NCBI GenBank assembly: GCA_947255165.1
Contig: CAMYFZ010000086.1
Span: 1 to 5,357 of the forward strand
Direction: 5' to 3'
DNA: 5,357 nucleotides
Origin: an uncultured Varibaculum sp.
GTDB lineage: Bacteria > Actinomycetota > Actinomycetes > Actinomycetales > Actinomycetaceae
Below the pieces are notes generated by a model. The model made no database searches. It was not told the DNA's origin and saw only the letters and a list, made by a program, of their open reading frames with translations. Of the stretch, positions 1-5,357 are shown piece after piece (within the stretch, counting starts at the first letter, position 1; the number at the start of each line of letters is the position of its first letter). A program made the position numbers and the translations under genes.

Positions 1-50
1 GTGGCCTTGTCGAGAACCCCGACCCCACTTCCTTCACTTTTATTGTCCAT
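1..50 (-). CDS. IclR-family transcriptional regulator (NdgR/LeuR type), N-terminal fragment
   Basis: Reading the minus strand from an ATG at position 50 gives [16 protein letters not shown] before the window ends. The stretch GVGVLDKA is the characteristic start of the actinobacterial IclR regulators that sit divergently from leuC (NdgR in Streptomyces, the Rv2989-type gene in Mycobacterium). It lies just ahead of the winged helix-turn-helix domain, which is outside the window. Known members bind the leuC promoter region and control leucine and other amino-acid genes; the same role here is inferred. The ATG is chosen because it gives the usual short leader before GVGVLDKA and because an in-frame stop lies about 39 nt upstream. 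No strong Shine-Dalgarno sequence is visible before it. Only 16 codons are present, so the family call rests on a short motif plus conserved gene order. Confidence 0.72.
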   Translation of the reverse strand, partial: MDNKSEGSGVGVLDKA

Positions 51-74
51 GTATTGATATTGCCATCTTACAGC

Positions 75-86
75 TTGGAATTCCAA
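75..86. repeat. Perfect 12-bp palindrome TTGGAATTCCAA, candidate operator
   Basis: TTGGAATTCCAA is identical to its reverse complement and lies near the middle of the divergent spacer, just upstream of a possible leuC -10 (88-93). AG at 72-73 and CT at 87-88 would extend the symmetry if C74 is looped out. Its TGGAA/TTCCA arms resemble the half-sites of the E. coli IclR box (TGGAAAT-N-ATTTCCA), although the spacing is shorter. Binding by the divergent IclR-type regulator is inference; no operator consensus for this organism is known to me. Confidence 0.45.
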
Positions 87-130
87 CTACACTTTCGAAA
101 AGGCAAATCAGTTTTACAGAAAGAAGATTG

Positions 131-135
131 GGAGG
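131..135 (+). promoter_or_regulatory. Ribosome binding site that fixes the leuC start
   Basis: GGAGG ends 5 nt before the ATG at 141. The open frame extends upstream to a TTG at 54, but that start has no Shine-Dalgarno sequence and would add 29 residues not found in LeuC proteins. This site therefore decides for ATG 141. Confidence 0.85.
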
Positions 136-140
136 CGGGC

Positions 141-1568
141 ATGGCTAAGACCTTAGCAGAAAAAGTTTGGGCTGCTCACGTGGTTAAAAACGGCGAAAAT
201 GGGGCGCCCGACCTGCTCTATATCGACCTGCATTTATGCCACGAGGTAACCAGTCCGCAAGCATTCGCCGGACTGCGGATGGCGGGGCGAAAAGTGCGCC
301 GGCCCGACCTGACCATCGCCACCGAGGATCACAACACTCCGACGGTGGATATTGATCTGCCGATCAAAGATCAGACCTCCGCTACCCAGATTCGTACTTT
401 GCGCGAAAATGCTAAAGAATTCGGGATTCGCCTGCATTCCCTAGGGGATGCGGATCAGGGCATCGTACACGTGGTTGGCCCCCAGTTAGGACTGACCCAG
501 CCGGGGATGACTATTGTTTGCGGAGACTCCCACACCTCTACTCATGGAGCTTTTGGGGCCCTCGCGTTCGGGATTGGCACCTCCCAGGTGGAACAGGTAC
601 TCGCCACTCAAACTTTGCCACTCAAACCTTTTAAAACTATGGCAGTTAATATTCCCGGCCAGCTGCGCCCCGGAGTTTACGCCAAAGATATTATTTTGGC
701 GATCATCGCCAAAATCGGCACCGGTGGCGGGCAAGGCTACGTAATTGAATATCGCGGAGAAGCTATCCGTGGTCTTTCGATGGAAGGCCGGATGACTATC
801 TGTAATATGTCGATTGAGGCGGGGGCACGTGCGGGGATGATCGCCCCTGACCAGGTGACTTTCGATTACTTACAGGGACGTCCTCATGCCCCCAGTGGTG
901 AGCAGTGGGAAGCAGCCACTCGTTATTGGCAGAGTTTGGGCACTGATCCAGATGCCAAGTTCGACCGGGAAGTTACTATCCCCGCTGAAAGTATCGAACC
1001 CTTCGTAACTTGGGGAACTAACCCGGGCCAAGGGGTACCGCTCAGCGGAAAAGTTCCCGACCCCGAGCAGCTGCGCACTGACAGTGAACAAGATGCTGCG
1101 CGGCGCTCCCTAGACTATATGGGGCTAACCCCGGGCACCCCGATGCGAGATATTAAAGTGGATACGGTTTTCATTGGCTCGTGCACCAACGGACGCATCG
1201 AAGATCTGCGTACCGTGGCGCAGGTTTGGCAAGGACGTAAAAAAGCTAAAGACCTGCGAGTATTAGTAGTACCTGGGTCGGCGCGGGTACGGCTGCAGGC
1301 AGAGGCGGAAGGACTCGATAAGATCTTCACCAGTTTCGGCGCGCAGTGGCGCAACGCGGGTTGTTCGATGTGCCTAGGAATGAATCCAGACAAACTGGGG
1401 GAGAGGGAACGCTCGGCCTCTACCTCTAACCGTAACTTTGAAGGTAGGCAAGGTAAGAACTCTCGTACCCACTTGGTGTCGCCGGCAATTGCGGCTGCCA
1501 CTGCGGTGACCGGGCATTTAGCTTGCCCCCAAGATTTATCGGCCGCAACGACCAGGAAAGAGGATTAA
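141..1568 (+). CDS. leuC: 3-isopropylmalate dehydratase large subunit
   Basis: LeuC is the [4Fe-4S] subunit of isopropylmalate isomerase. It works with LeuD in the cytoplasm to convert 2-isopropylmalate to 3-isopropylmalate, the second specific step of leucine biosynthesis. The 475-residue protein begins [15 protein letters not shown] and matches the family's usual length. Visible landmarks are ATEDHNTPT near residue 55-65, [13 protein letters not shown] from C127, and the three cluster-ligand cysteines: C348 (in IGSCTNGR), C408 and C411 (in [15 protein letters not shown]). These correspond to E. coli C347, C407 and C410. The substrate-contacting [12 protein letters not shown] block is intact at about 427-438. 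One local oddity is LGERERSAS at 419-427, where most homologues have L-APGER-SAS. It is the first gene of a leuCD operon and ends 3 bp before leuD. An IclR-type regulator diverges upstream and probably controls it. Confidence 0.97.
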   Translation: MAKTLAEKVWAAHVVKNGENGAPDLLYIDLHLCHEVTSPQAFAGLRMAGRKVRRPDLTIATEDHNTPTVDIDLPIKDQTSATQIRTLRENAKEFGIRLHSLGDADQGIVHVVGPQLGLTQPGMTIVCGDSHTSTHGAFGALAFGIGTSQVEQVLATQTLPLKPFKTMAVNIPGQLRPGVYAKDIILAIIAKIGTGGGQGYVIEYRGEAIRGLSMEGRMTICNMSIEAGARAGMIAPDQVTFDYLQGRPHAPSGEQWEAATRYWQSLGTDPDAKFDREVTIPAESIEPFVTWGTNPGQGVPLSGKVPDPEQLRTDSEQDAARRSLDYMGLTPGTPMRDIKVDTVFIGSCTNGRIEDLRTVAQVWQGRKKAKDLRVLVVPGSARVRLQAEAEGLDKIFTSFGAQWRNAGCSMCLGMNPDKLGERERSASTSNRNFEGRQGKNSRTHLVSPAIAAATAVTGHLACPQDLSAATTRKED

Positions 1569-1571
1569 GTA

Positions 1572-2237
1572 ATGGAAAAGTTTATTTCCCATACTGGTAT
1601 TGCAGCTCCGCTGCGCCGCTCGAATGTTGATACGGATCAGATCATTCCGGCCGTCTATTTAAAGCGGGTGACCAAAACCGGGTTTGAGGACGGGCTTTTT
1701 GCTGCGTGGCGGCAAGATAAAGATTTCGTGCTAAATCTCGCTCCCTTTAAGAATGCCTCTATTTTGGTGGCCGGCCCGGATTTTGGTACCGGATCCAGCC
1801 GGGAACACGCAGTGTGGGCGCTGCGTGATTATGGTTTCAAAGTGGTTTTAGCTCCCAAGTTTGCCGATATTTTCCGGGGTAACTGCGAAAAAGATGGCAT
1901 GGTTGCCGGGGTTATTAGCCTGGAAGACTGCCAGACGCTATGGAAAATGCTAGAGGAAGAACCAGGTAGGACCATAACCGTTGACCTAGACAAACAGAGC
2001 GTCACCTGTGGGTCTTTTACTTGCAGGTTCCAAATTGACAGCTATACCCGCTGGCGCCTGATGGAAGGTCTGGACGATATCGACCTCACCTTACGGGATG
2101 AGGACTCGATTAGCGCTTTTGAAGCATCCCGACCCGAGTTTTTGCCTCGTACCTTGCCGGCTAAACATTTACCGCCCGCTGAGGTAGTTTCCGCCCGCGA
2201 GGTTCCCCTGGGAATTCCCGAGATAAAGCAGTCGTAG
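1572..2237 (+). CDS. leuD: 3-isopropylmalate dehydratase small subunit
   Basis: LeuD supplies the swivelling small subunit that completes the active site of isopropylmalate isomerase with LeuC. The 221-residue protein shows the family blocks in order: [16 protein letters not shown] (18-33), [11 protein letters not shown] (37-47), the swivel-domain motif [17 protein letters not shown] (68-84), [13 protein letters not shown] (97-109) and the C-terminal [17 protein letters not shown] (158-174). It is about 20 residues longer than typical LeuD (around 200) because of a tail after the [12 protein letters not shown] block; the tail is low in recognisable motifs. The ATG at 1572 follows the leuC TAA by 3 bp and has an AAAGAGG ribosome site at 1557-1563 inside the leuC end, so the two are probably cotranscribed and made in matched amounts. 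Confidence 0.97.
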   Translation: MEKFISHTGIAAPLRRSNVDTDQIIPAVYLKRVTKTGFEDGLFAAWRQDKDFVLNLAPFKNASILVAGPDFGTGSSREHAVWALRDYGFKVVLAPKFADIFRGNCEKDGMVAGVISLEDCQTLWKMLEEEPGRTITVDLDKQSVTCGSFTCRFQIDSYTRWRLMEGLDDIDLTLRDEDSISAFEASRPEFLPRTLPAKHLPPAEVVSAREVPLGIPEIKQS

Positions 2238-2246
2238 GTCCCCTAC
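2234..2246 (+). repeat. Small hairpin spanning the leuD stop codon
   Basis: GTAGG (2234-2238) and CCTAC (2242-2246) are perfect complements around a 3-nt loop, and the first arm contains the TAG stop of leuD. It sits directly against the next stem (from 2247). It might stabilise the 3' end of leuCD mRNA or be part of the termination region, but a 5-bp stem can arise by chance. Confidence 0.35.
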
Positions 2247-2285
2247 CTCTCGATTTGCGCCGCTCGCGCTGCTGAGAGTCTTTTT
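2247..2285 (+). terminator. Imperfect rho-independent terminator after leuD
   Basis: CTCTC (2247-2251) pairs with GAGAG (2274-2278). Inside it GCGC (2257-2260) pairs with GCGC (2266-2269) around CGCTC, with a small internal loop between the two stems. The T-rich run TCTTTTT follows immediately at 2279-2285. Position, right after leuD and before the murA promoters, fits termination of the leucine operon. The stem is interrupted, so strength is uncertain. Confidence 0.5.
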
Positions 2286-2332
2286 GAGGCAGCGTCGTTA
2301 CCCAGCGCTTTCCTGATGGCGCTGACCGTTCC

Positions 2333-2360
2333 TTTACTGAGTATTCTTTCCTCGTATACT
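2333..2360 (+). promoter_or_regulatory. murA: Possible distal promoter of the murA-plsC-gpsA operon
   Basis: TATACT at 2355-2360 matches the -10 consensus at five of six bases. TTTACT at 2333-2338, 16 bp upstream, matches TTGACA at four of six. Transcription from here would start near 2367 and leave a leader of about 120 nt before the murA GTG. The call is by eye only. Confidence 0.4.
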
Positions 2361-2440
2361 CTTTTCACTACCAGACATTTTGTCGTCCGTCTCCTCGCGA
2401 AAAGCGCAATTCCTGCCAGGTGGCTGCTTGTGCCTGCGGG

Positions 2441-2452
2441 TGCGGGTAGACT
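2441..2452 (+). promoter_or_regulatory. murA: Possible proximal -10 element upstream of murA
   Basis: TGCGGGTAGACT ends in TAGACT (2447-2452), which fits the TAnnnT pattern of actinobacterial housekeeping promoters. It is placed to start a short leader of about 30 nt before the murA start at 2488. No convincing -35 hexamer lies 16-18 bp upstream. It could act instead of, or together with, the distal candidate at 2333-2360. Confidence 0.4.
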
Positions 2453-2487
2453 AGAAATACTGGGAAAAGCGGAAAGGGAAATAACAG

Positions 2488-3807
2488 GTGGAACCGGTTC
2501 TAGAAGTGCAAGGCGGACATCCGCTCACAGGCCGTATTAAGGTGCGGGGGGCAAAGAACTTTGTCCCCAAGGCAATGGTGGCGGCGCTGCTAGGCACTAC
2601 CCCTTCTATTTTGAAAAATGTGCCCTTGATTCGGGACGTGGATATCGTGTGCGGTTTGCTGGAACTGCACGGAGTGAAAACCGACTACGATTCTGCTAGC
2701 GGACAACTGTTTATCGACCCCTCTAATGTTGAGGCCGCCCAGGTAGCCAGTATTGACACTCTAGCGGGATCATCACGGATCCCGATTCTATTTTGTGGTC
2801 CGCTACTGCATCGCCTCGGCGAAGCCATCATCCCGGACCTGGGGGGATGTGTGATTGGTGATCGCCCGATCGATTTCCACCTCTCCATTTTGCGTTCGTT
2901 CGGTGCTCAGGTCGACAAACTGGAATCCGGAATCCATATCGCCGCCCCGGAGGGGCTGAAGGGAGCAGTTATCGAACTGCCCTACCCCTCAGTAGGCGCG
3001 ACTGAACAGACCCTGCTGGCGGGAGTACAAGCCGAGGGCATCACGGAGCTGCGGGGAGCGGCCATTGAACCGGAAATCATGGATCTGATCAATGTGTTGC
3101 AAAAGATGGGGGCGATCATCAGCGTAGATACTGATCGCACTATCCAGATTGAAGGGGTAGAGAATCTGGAAGGATTCACCCACACGGCCCTCTCAGATCG
3201 GATTGAAGCTGCCTCGTGGGGATCTGCGGCGCTGGCCACCCATGGCGATATTTTTGTGGAGGGAGCCTCCCAACCGGAAATGATTACTTTCCTAAACATG
3301 TTCCGCAAAGTAGGGGGTGCTTTCTCGGTGGAACGAGACGGGATTCGTTTCTATCATCCAGGCGGGGAACTAAAACCGATTGTGCTCGAAACCAATGTGC
3401 ATCCCGGATTTATGACCGATTGGCAGCAACCCATGGTAGTGGCCCTCACCCAGGCGCACGGCCTATCGATTGTGCATGAAACCGTCTATGAACAGCGTTT
3501 TGGGTTTACTCGTGCCCTAAATCAGATGGGGGCACAAATCCAGTTGTATCGGGAATGCTTGACCGGATTGGCCTGCCGTTTCGGGCAGCGAAACTATTAC
3601 CATTCGGCGGCGATTTCGGGGCCGACTCCGCTACATGGCGCCGATATTACTATCCCTGACCTGCGGGGAGGGTTTTCGCATTTGATTGCGGCGCTAGCTG
3701 CCGAAGGGAAATCTACAGTCCGGGGAATCGATATGATTAGCCGTGGATACGAGCATTTCCTGACTAAACTGGGATCCTTAGGCGCACAAGTAAAGCTGGA
3801 AAAATAA
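2488..3807 (+). CDS. murA: UDP-N-acetylglucosamine 1-carboxyvinyltransferase
   Basis: MurA transfers enolpyruvate from phosphoenolpyruvate to UDP-N-acetylglucosamine, the first committed cytoplasmic step of peptidoglycan synthesis. The 439-residue protein has the two-lobed enolpyruvyltransferase (EPSP synthase-like) fold signature. K23-N24 lies in RGAKN, R97 in SSRIPI, the catalytic loop cysteine C121 in GGCVIGDRPIDFH, D311 in MTDWQQP (the general-base position) and DLR at 391-393. MTDWQQPMVVALTQAHG and PTPLHGADITIPDLRGGFSHLIAALAAEG are typical of the actinobacterial MurA type. The GTG start at 2488 is preferred because it gives the normal 20 residues before GAKN and follows an AAGGGA ribosome site (2474-2479) by 8 nt. 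Cys at 121, rather than the Asp of mycobacteria, predicts that fosfomycin can modify the enzyme. It is the first gene of an envelope operon, 9 bp before plsC. Confidence 0.96.
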   Translation: MEPVLEVQGGHPLTGRIKVRGAKNFVPKAMVAALLGTTPSILKNVPLIRDVDIVCGLLELHGVKTDYDSASGQLFIDPSNVEAAQVASIDTLAGSSRIPILFCGPLLHRLGEAIIPDLGGCVIGDRPIDFHLSILRSFGAQVDKLESGIHIAAPEGLKGAVIELPYPSVGATEQTLLAGVQAEGITELRGAAIEPEIMDLINVLQKMGAIISVDTDRTIQIEGVENLEGFTHTALSDRIEAASWGSAALATHGDIFVEGASQPEMITFLNMFRKVGGAFSVERDGIRFYHPGGELKPIVLETNVHPGFMTDWQQPMVVALTQAHGLSIVHETVYEQRFGFTRALNQMGAQIQLYRECLTGLACRFGQRNYYHSAAISGPTPLHGADITIPDLRGGFSHLIAALAAEGKSTVRGIDMISRGYEHFLTKLGSLGAQVKLEK

Positions 3808-3816
3808 GGGGTAAGC

Positions 3817-4671
3817 ATGGCCGGCAAATTTTCTCGCTTCTATAAGTTTTGTGTGCGCGTGGCGCGCATTCCGGTAGGGGCGGTTACCCGCCGGCATTGG
3901 GAAGGAGAAGAAAACCTGCCGCAAGAAGGCGGGTTCGTGGCGGTAGTCAACCATATTTCCGAGTTCGACTCCATGACCATGATGCACTTTATGACCAGCG
4001 CCGGGTATCCGGTGCGGATCCTTTGCAAAGAAGAACTCTTCGAAGTGCCAATTCTGGGCTCGATTCTGCGTGCTTGCGGGCAAATTCCGGTTTATCGGGA
4101 ATCTAGTCATTCTCGGGACGCACTTGGTGCTGCAATTAAGGGGCTGCAAGCAGGTGAATGCATCACCGTTTATGGGGAGGGGACCCTGACCCGGGATCCC
4201 GACTTTTGGCCGATGCGGATGAAAACTGGGGCGGCGCGGATGGCGCTGCGTGCCCGGGTCCCGCTGGTTCCAGTGGTGCAGTGGGGGGCGCAGGATGTCC
4301 TCGATCGTTACGTACGACGCCCTAAGCTCAAAGGTAAGAAGGACGTGTGGGTTAAGGCGTTGCCTCCGGTAGACCTGTCTGATCTGTACGATCAGGCTGA
4401 TGATCCCGAAGTTTGGTATCAGGCTACCCAAAGAATAGAAGAGGCAATTTGCCGAGGCCTGGAACAGATCCGGGGGATGAAAATGCCGCACCGGCCGCTA
4501 GATCGTAAATCGGTCCAGATGCCTACCAAGAAACAGCTAGGCGTGGCGGCGAAAGCTTGGCGAGCAGACCACCCCCAGAAGTTAGTGACTGCGCGTGGGC
4601 TCGGAGAGCTAGATCCCTATTTGCAAGCTGCCTCCAACGCTGTAGGCCCCCACTCAGAGCAGGAAGGCTAG
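3817..4671 (+). CDS. plsC: 1-acyl-sn-glycerol-3-phosphate acyltransferase (PlsC family)
   Basis: This 284-residue protein belongs to the PlsC/LPLAT acyltransferases, which add the second fatty acyl chain to lysophosphatidate to give phosphatidate at the cytoplasmic face of the membrane. The four family blocks are present: the catalytic NHISEFD (N45, H46, D51; the HX4D motif), GQIPVYR (88-94), YGEGTLTR (119-126, glycerol-phosphate binding block) and VPLVPVVQWG (148-157). There is no clear membrane-spanning segment, so it is probably peripheral, held by its basic N-terminus. After the catalytic domain (to about residue 225) comes a polar, Lys/Arg-rich tail of roughly 60 residues. The start at 3817 follows an AAGGGG ribosome site (3806-3811) that overlaps the murA stop codon. 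The gene sits between murA and gpsA with gaps of 9 and 6 bp. Exact acyl acceptor is inferred; related enzymes can use other lyso-lipids. Confidence 0.9.
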   Translation: MAGKFSRFYKFCVRVARIPVGAVTRRHWEGEENLPQEGGFVAVVNHISEFDSMTMMHFMTSAGYPVRILCKEELFEVPILGSILRACGQIPVYRESSHSRDALGAAIKGLQAGECITVYGEGTLTRDPDFWPMRMKTGAARMALRARVPLVPVVQWGAQDVLDRYVRRPKLKGKKDVWVKALPPVDLSDLYDQADDPEVWYQATQRIEEAICRGLEQIRGMKMPHRPLDRKSVQMPTKKQLGVAAKAWRADHPQKLVTARGLGELDPYLQAASNAVGPHSEQEG

Positions 4672-4677
4672 GTAGCA

Positions 4678-5357
4678 ATGGCTGTAACCTCGGCTAGAAA
4701 AGTAGCCGTGCTAGGTGCTGGTGCTTGGGGAACCGTATTCGCGCAAATCTTGGCTGATGCCGGCAATGACGTGCGGATTTGGGCGCGGCGAGCAGAACTG
4801 GCAGAACAAATCAATGCGGGGGAGAATCCCCGCTACGTGCCGGGAATACAGCTACATGGGATGAAGGCCGCTAGCGACTTGGAATGGGTCTGCCACGGTG
4901 CCGGATTGGTGGTGGTTTCGATACCTTCCAACGGAGTGCGGACGTTACTGGAACAGGTACGCGACTTTCTTCCTCTAAATGCCACGGTTATTTCCCTGGT
5001 CAAGGGGCTAGAGGCAGGTACTTTACAAACCATGACCGAAGTAATTGCACAGGCTGGTCAGATTCATCCTTCCCGAATAGTGGCGGTTTCCGGACCTAAT
5101 CTTTCCGGGGAGATAGCCCGCCATGAACCCACGGGAGCGGCAGTTGCCGGGGAAGATTCCTGGCGCGCAGGACTGGTAGCTTCCCGAATTCACACCCACT
5201 ATTTCCGCCCCTATGTGGCAGAGGACGTCGTGGGGGTGGAAATCGGCGGGGTAGTCAAGAACATTATCGCCATGGCAGTGGGAGCCGCGGAAGGCTTAGG
5301 GCTGGGAGTTAATTCTCGATCTTTCCTGATTACCCGCGGACTGGCGGAAATGGTGCG
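4678..5357 (+). CDS. gpsA: NAD(P)-dependent glycerol-3-phosphate dehydrogenase, 3' end outside window
   Basis: GpsA reduces dihydroxyacetone phosphate to sn-glycerol-3-phosphate, the backbone for phospholipids, in the cytoplasm. The reading frame stays open from ATG 4678 to the window edge, giving 226 codons of an enzyme normally about 330-340 residues long. Seen in it are the Rossmann nucleotide-binding motif VLGAGAWGT (11-19), VVSIPSNGVR, the SLVKGLE motif with K109, VSGPNLSGEIA, and the catalytic-lysine block EIGGVVKNIIAMAVGAAEGLGLG with K194. The last residues, SFLITRGLAEMV, fit the start of the C-terminal substrate-binding helices. An AGGAAGG ribosome site (4661-4667) lies inside the plsC end, 10 nt before the ATG, and the plsC-gpsA gap is 6 bp. 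In related actinobacteria the next gene is often ddl (D-Ala-D-Ala ligase), which cannot be seen here. Confidence 0.95.
   Translation, partial: MAVTSARKVAVLGAGAWGTVFAQILADAGNDVRIWARRAELAEQINAGENPRYVPGIQLHGMKAASDLEWVCHGAGLVVVSIPSNGVRTLLEQVRDFLPLNATVISLVKGLEAGTLQTMTEVIAQAGQIHPSRIVAVSGPNLSGEIARHEPTGAAVAGEDSWRAGLVASRIHTHYFRPYVAEDVVGVEIGGVVKNIIAMAVGAAEGLGLGVNSRSFLITRGLAEMV

Larger units (their letters stand above)
51..140. promoter_or_regulatory. Divergent regulator-leuC intergenic region
   Basis: These 90 bp separate the minus-strand regulator from leuC and must carry promoters for both, unless one lies inside a gene. For leuC, TACACT at 88-93 fits a TAnnnT -10 element, but no good -35 lies 16-18 bp upstream (TTGCCA at 60-65 is 22 bp away). 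For the regulator, TAAGAT on the minus strand (positions 70-65) is a possible -10, again without a clear -35. No leader peptide rich in Leu codons, T-box or attenuator is visible, which points to control by a DNA-binding protein rather than attenuation. The individual promoter elements are tentative. Confidence 0.55.

Noticed and set aside
49..57. Mini-ORF ATG-TAT-TGA as a leucine leader peptide
   Set aside because: It has only two codons, no Leu codons, no ribosome site and no attenuator hairpins downstream; the ATG is simply the complement of the CATG at the regulator start.
93..100. 8-bp palindrome TTTCGAAA as a second operator
   Set aside because: Eight-base palindromes are common by chance, and it shares no half-site with the 12-bp palindrome at 75-86.
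54..140. Upstream TTG extension of leuC by 29 residues
   Set aside because: No ribosome site precedes TTG 54, the extra residues do not look like LeuC, and ATG 141 has GGAGG at ideal spacing and the standard N-terminus.
1115..1501. 128-codon minus-strand reading frame inside leuC
   Set aside because: It is the antisense shadow of the strongly conserved cluster-binding region of LeuC.
2316..2540. 74-codon plus-strand reading frame in the leuD-murA spacer
   Set aside because: It has no ribosome site, runs 53 bp into murA in another frame, covers both promoter candidates, and its product resembles no family I know.
3778..4491. 237-codon minus-strand reading frame opposite plsC
   Set aside because: The plus strand encodes a PlsC protein with all four family motifs. 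The antisense product has no recognisable domain, and its length is explained by the codon bias of the sense gene.

Overview
The window looks like a chromosomal housekeeping segment of a moderate-GC actinobacterium. By protein signature and gene order it is closest to the Actinomycetaceae (Mobiluncus, Varibaculum or Actinomyces-like); this placement rests on family knowledge and recall of typical gene order, not on a search. Supporting points are the actinobacterial type of MurA, the leuC-leuD / murA-plsC-gpsA order, and an IclR-family regulator diverging from leuC. There are no mobile elements, CRISPR arrays, tRNA or rRNA genes, and no sign of recent transfer.

Left part (1-2237): positions 1-50 on the minus strand encode the first 16 residues of an IclR-type regulator of the NdgR/LeuR kind. 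A 90-bp divergent intergenic region (51-140) follows and contains a perfect 12-bp palindrome, a candidate operator. leuC (141-1568) and leuD (1572-2237) come next on the plus strand, only 3 bp apart. They encode the two subunits of isopropylmalate isomerase in leucine biosynthesis.

Middle (2238-2487): a 250-bp spacer without a convincing gene. It starts with a hairpin at the leuD stop codon and an imperfect terminator-like stem followed by a T-run. It then holds two possible promoters for the next operon.

Right part (2488-5357): three tightly spaced plus-strand envelope genes. They are murA (first committed step of peptidoglycan synthesis, GTG start, catalytic Cys present), a PlsC-type 1-acylglycerol-3-phosphate acyltransferase, and gpsA (glycerol-3-phosphate dehydrogenase), which is cut by the right edge. 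GpsA makes the glycerol-3-phosphate backbone, PlsC acylates its lysophosphatidate derivative, and MurA starts cell-wall precursor synthesis, so the operon links membrane and wall building. I found no strong evidence of an undescribed system; the most informative new points are the truncated regulator with its palindrome and the structured leuD-murA spacer.
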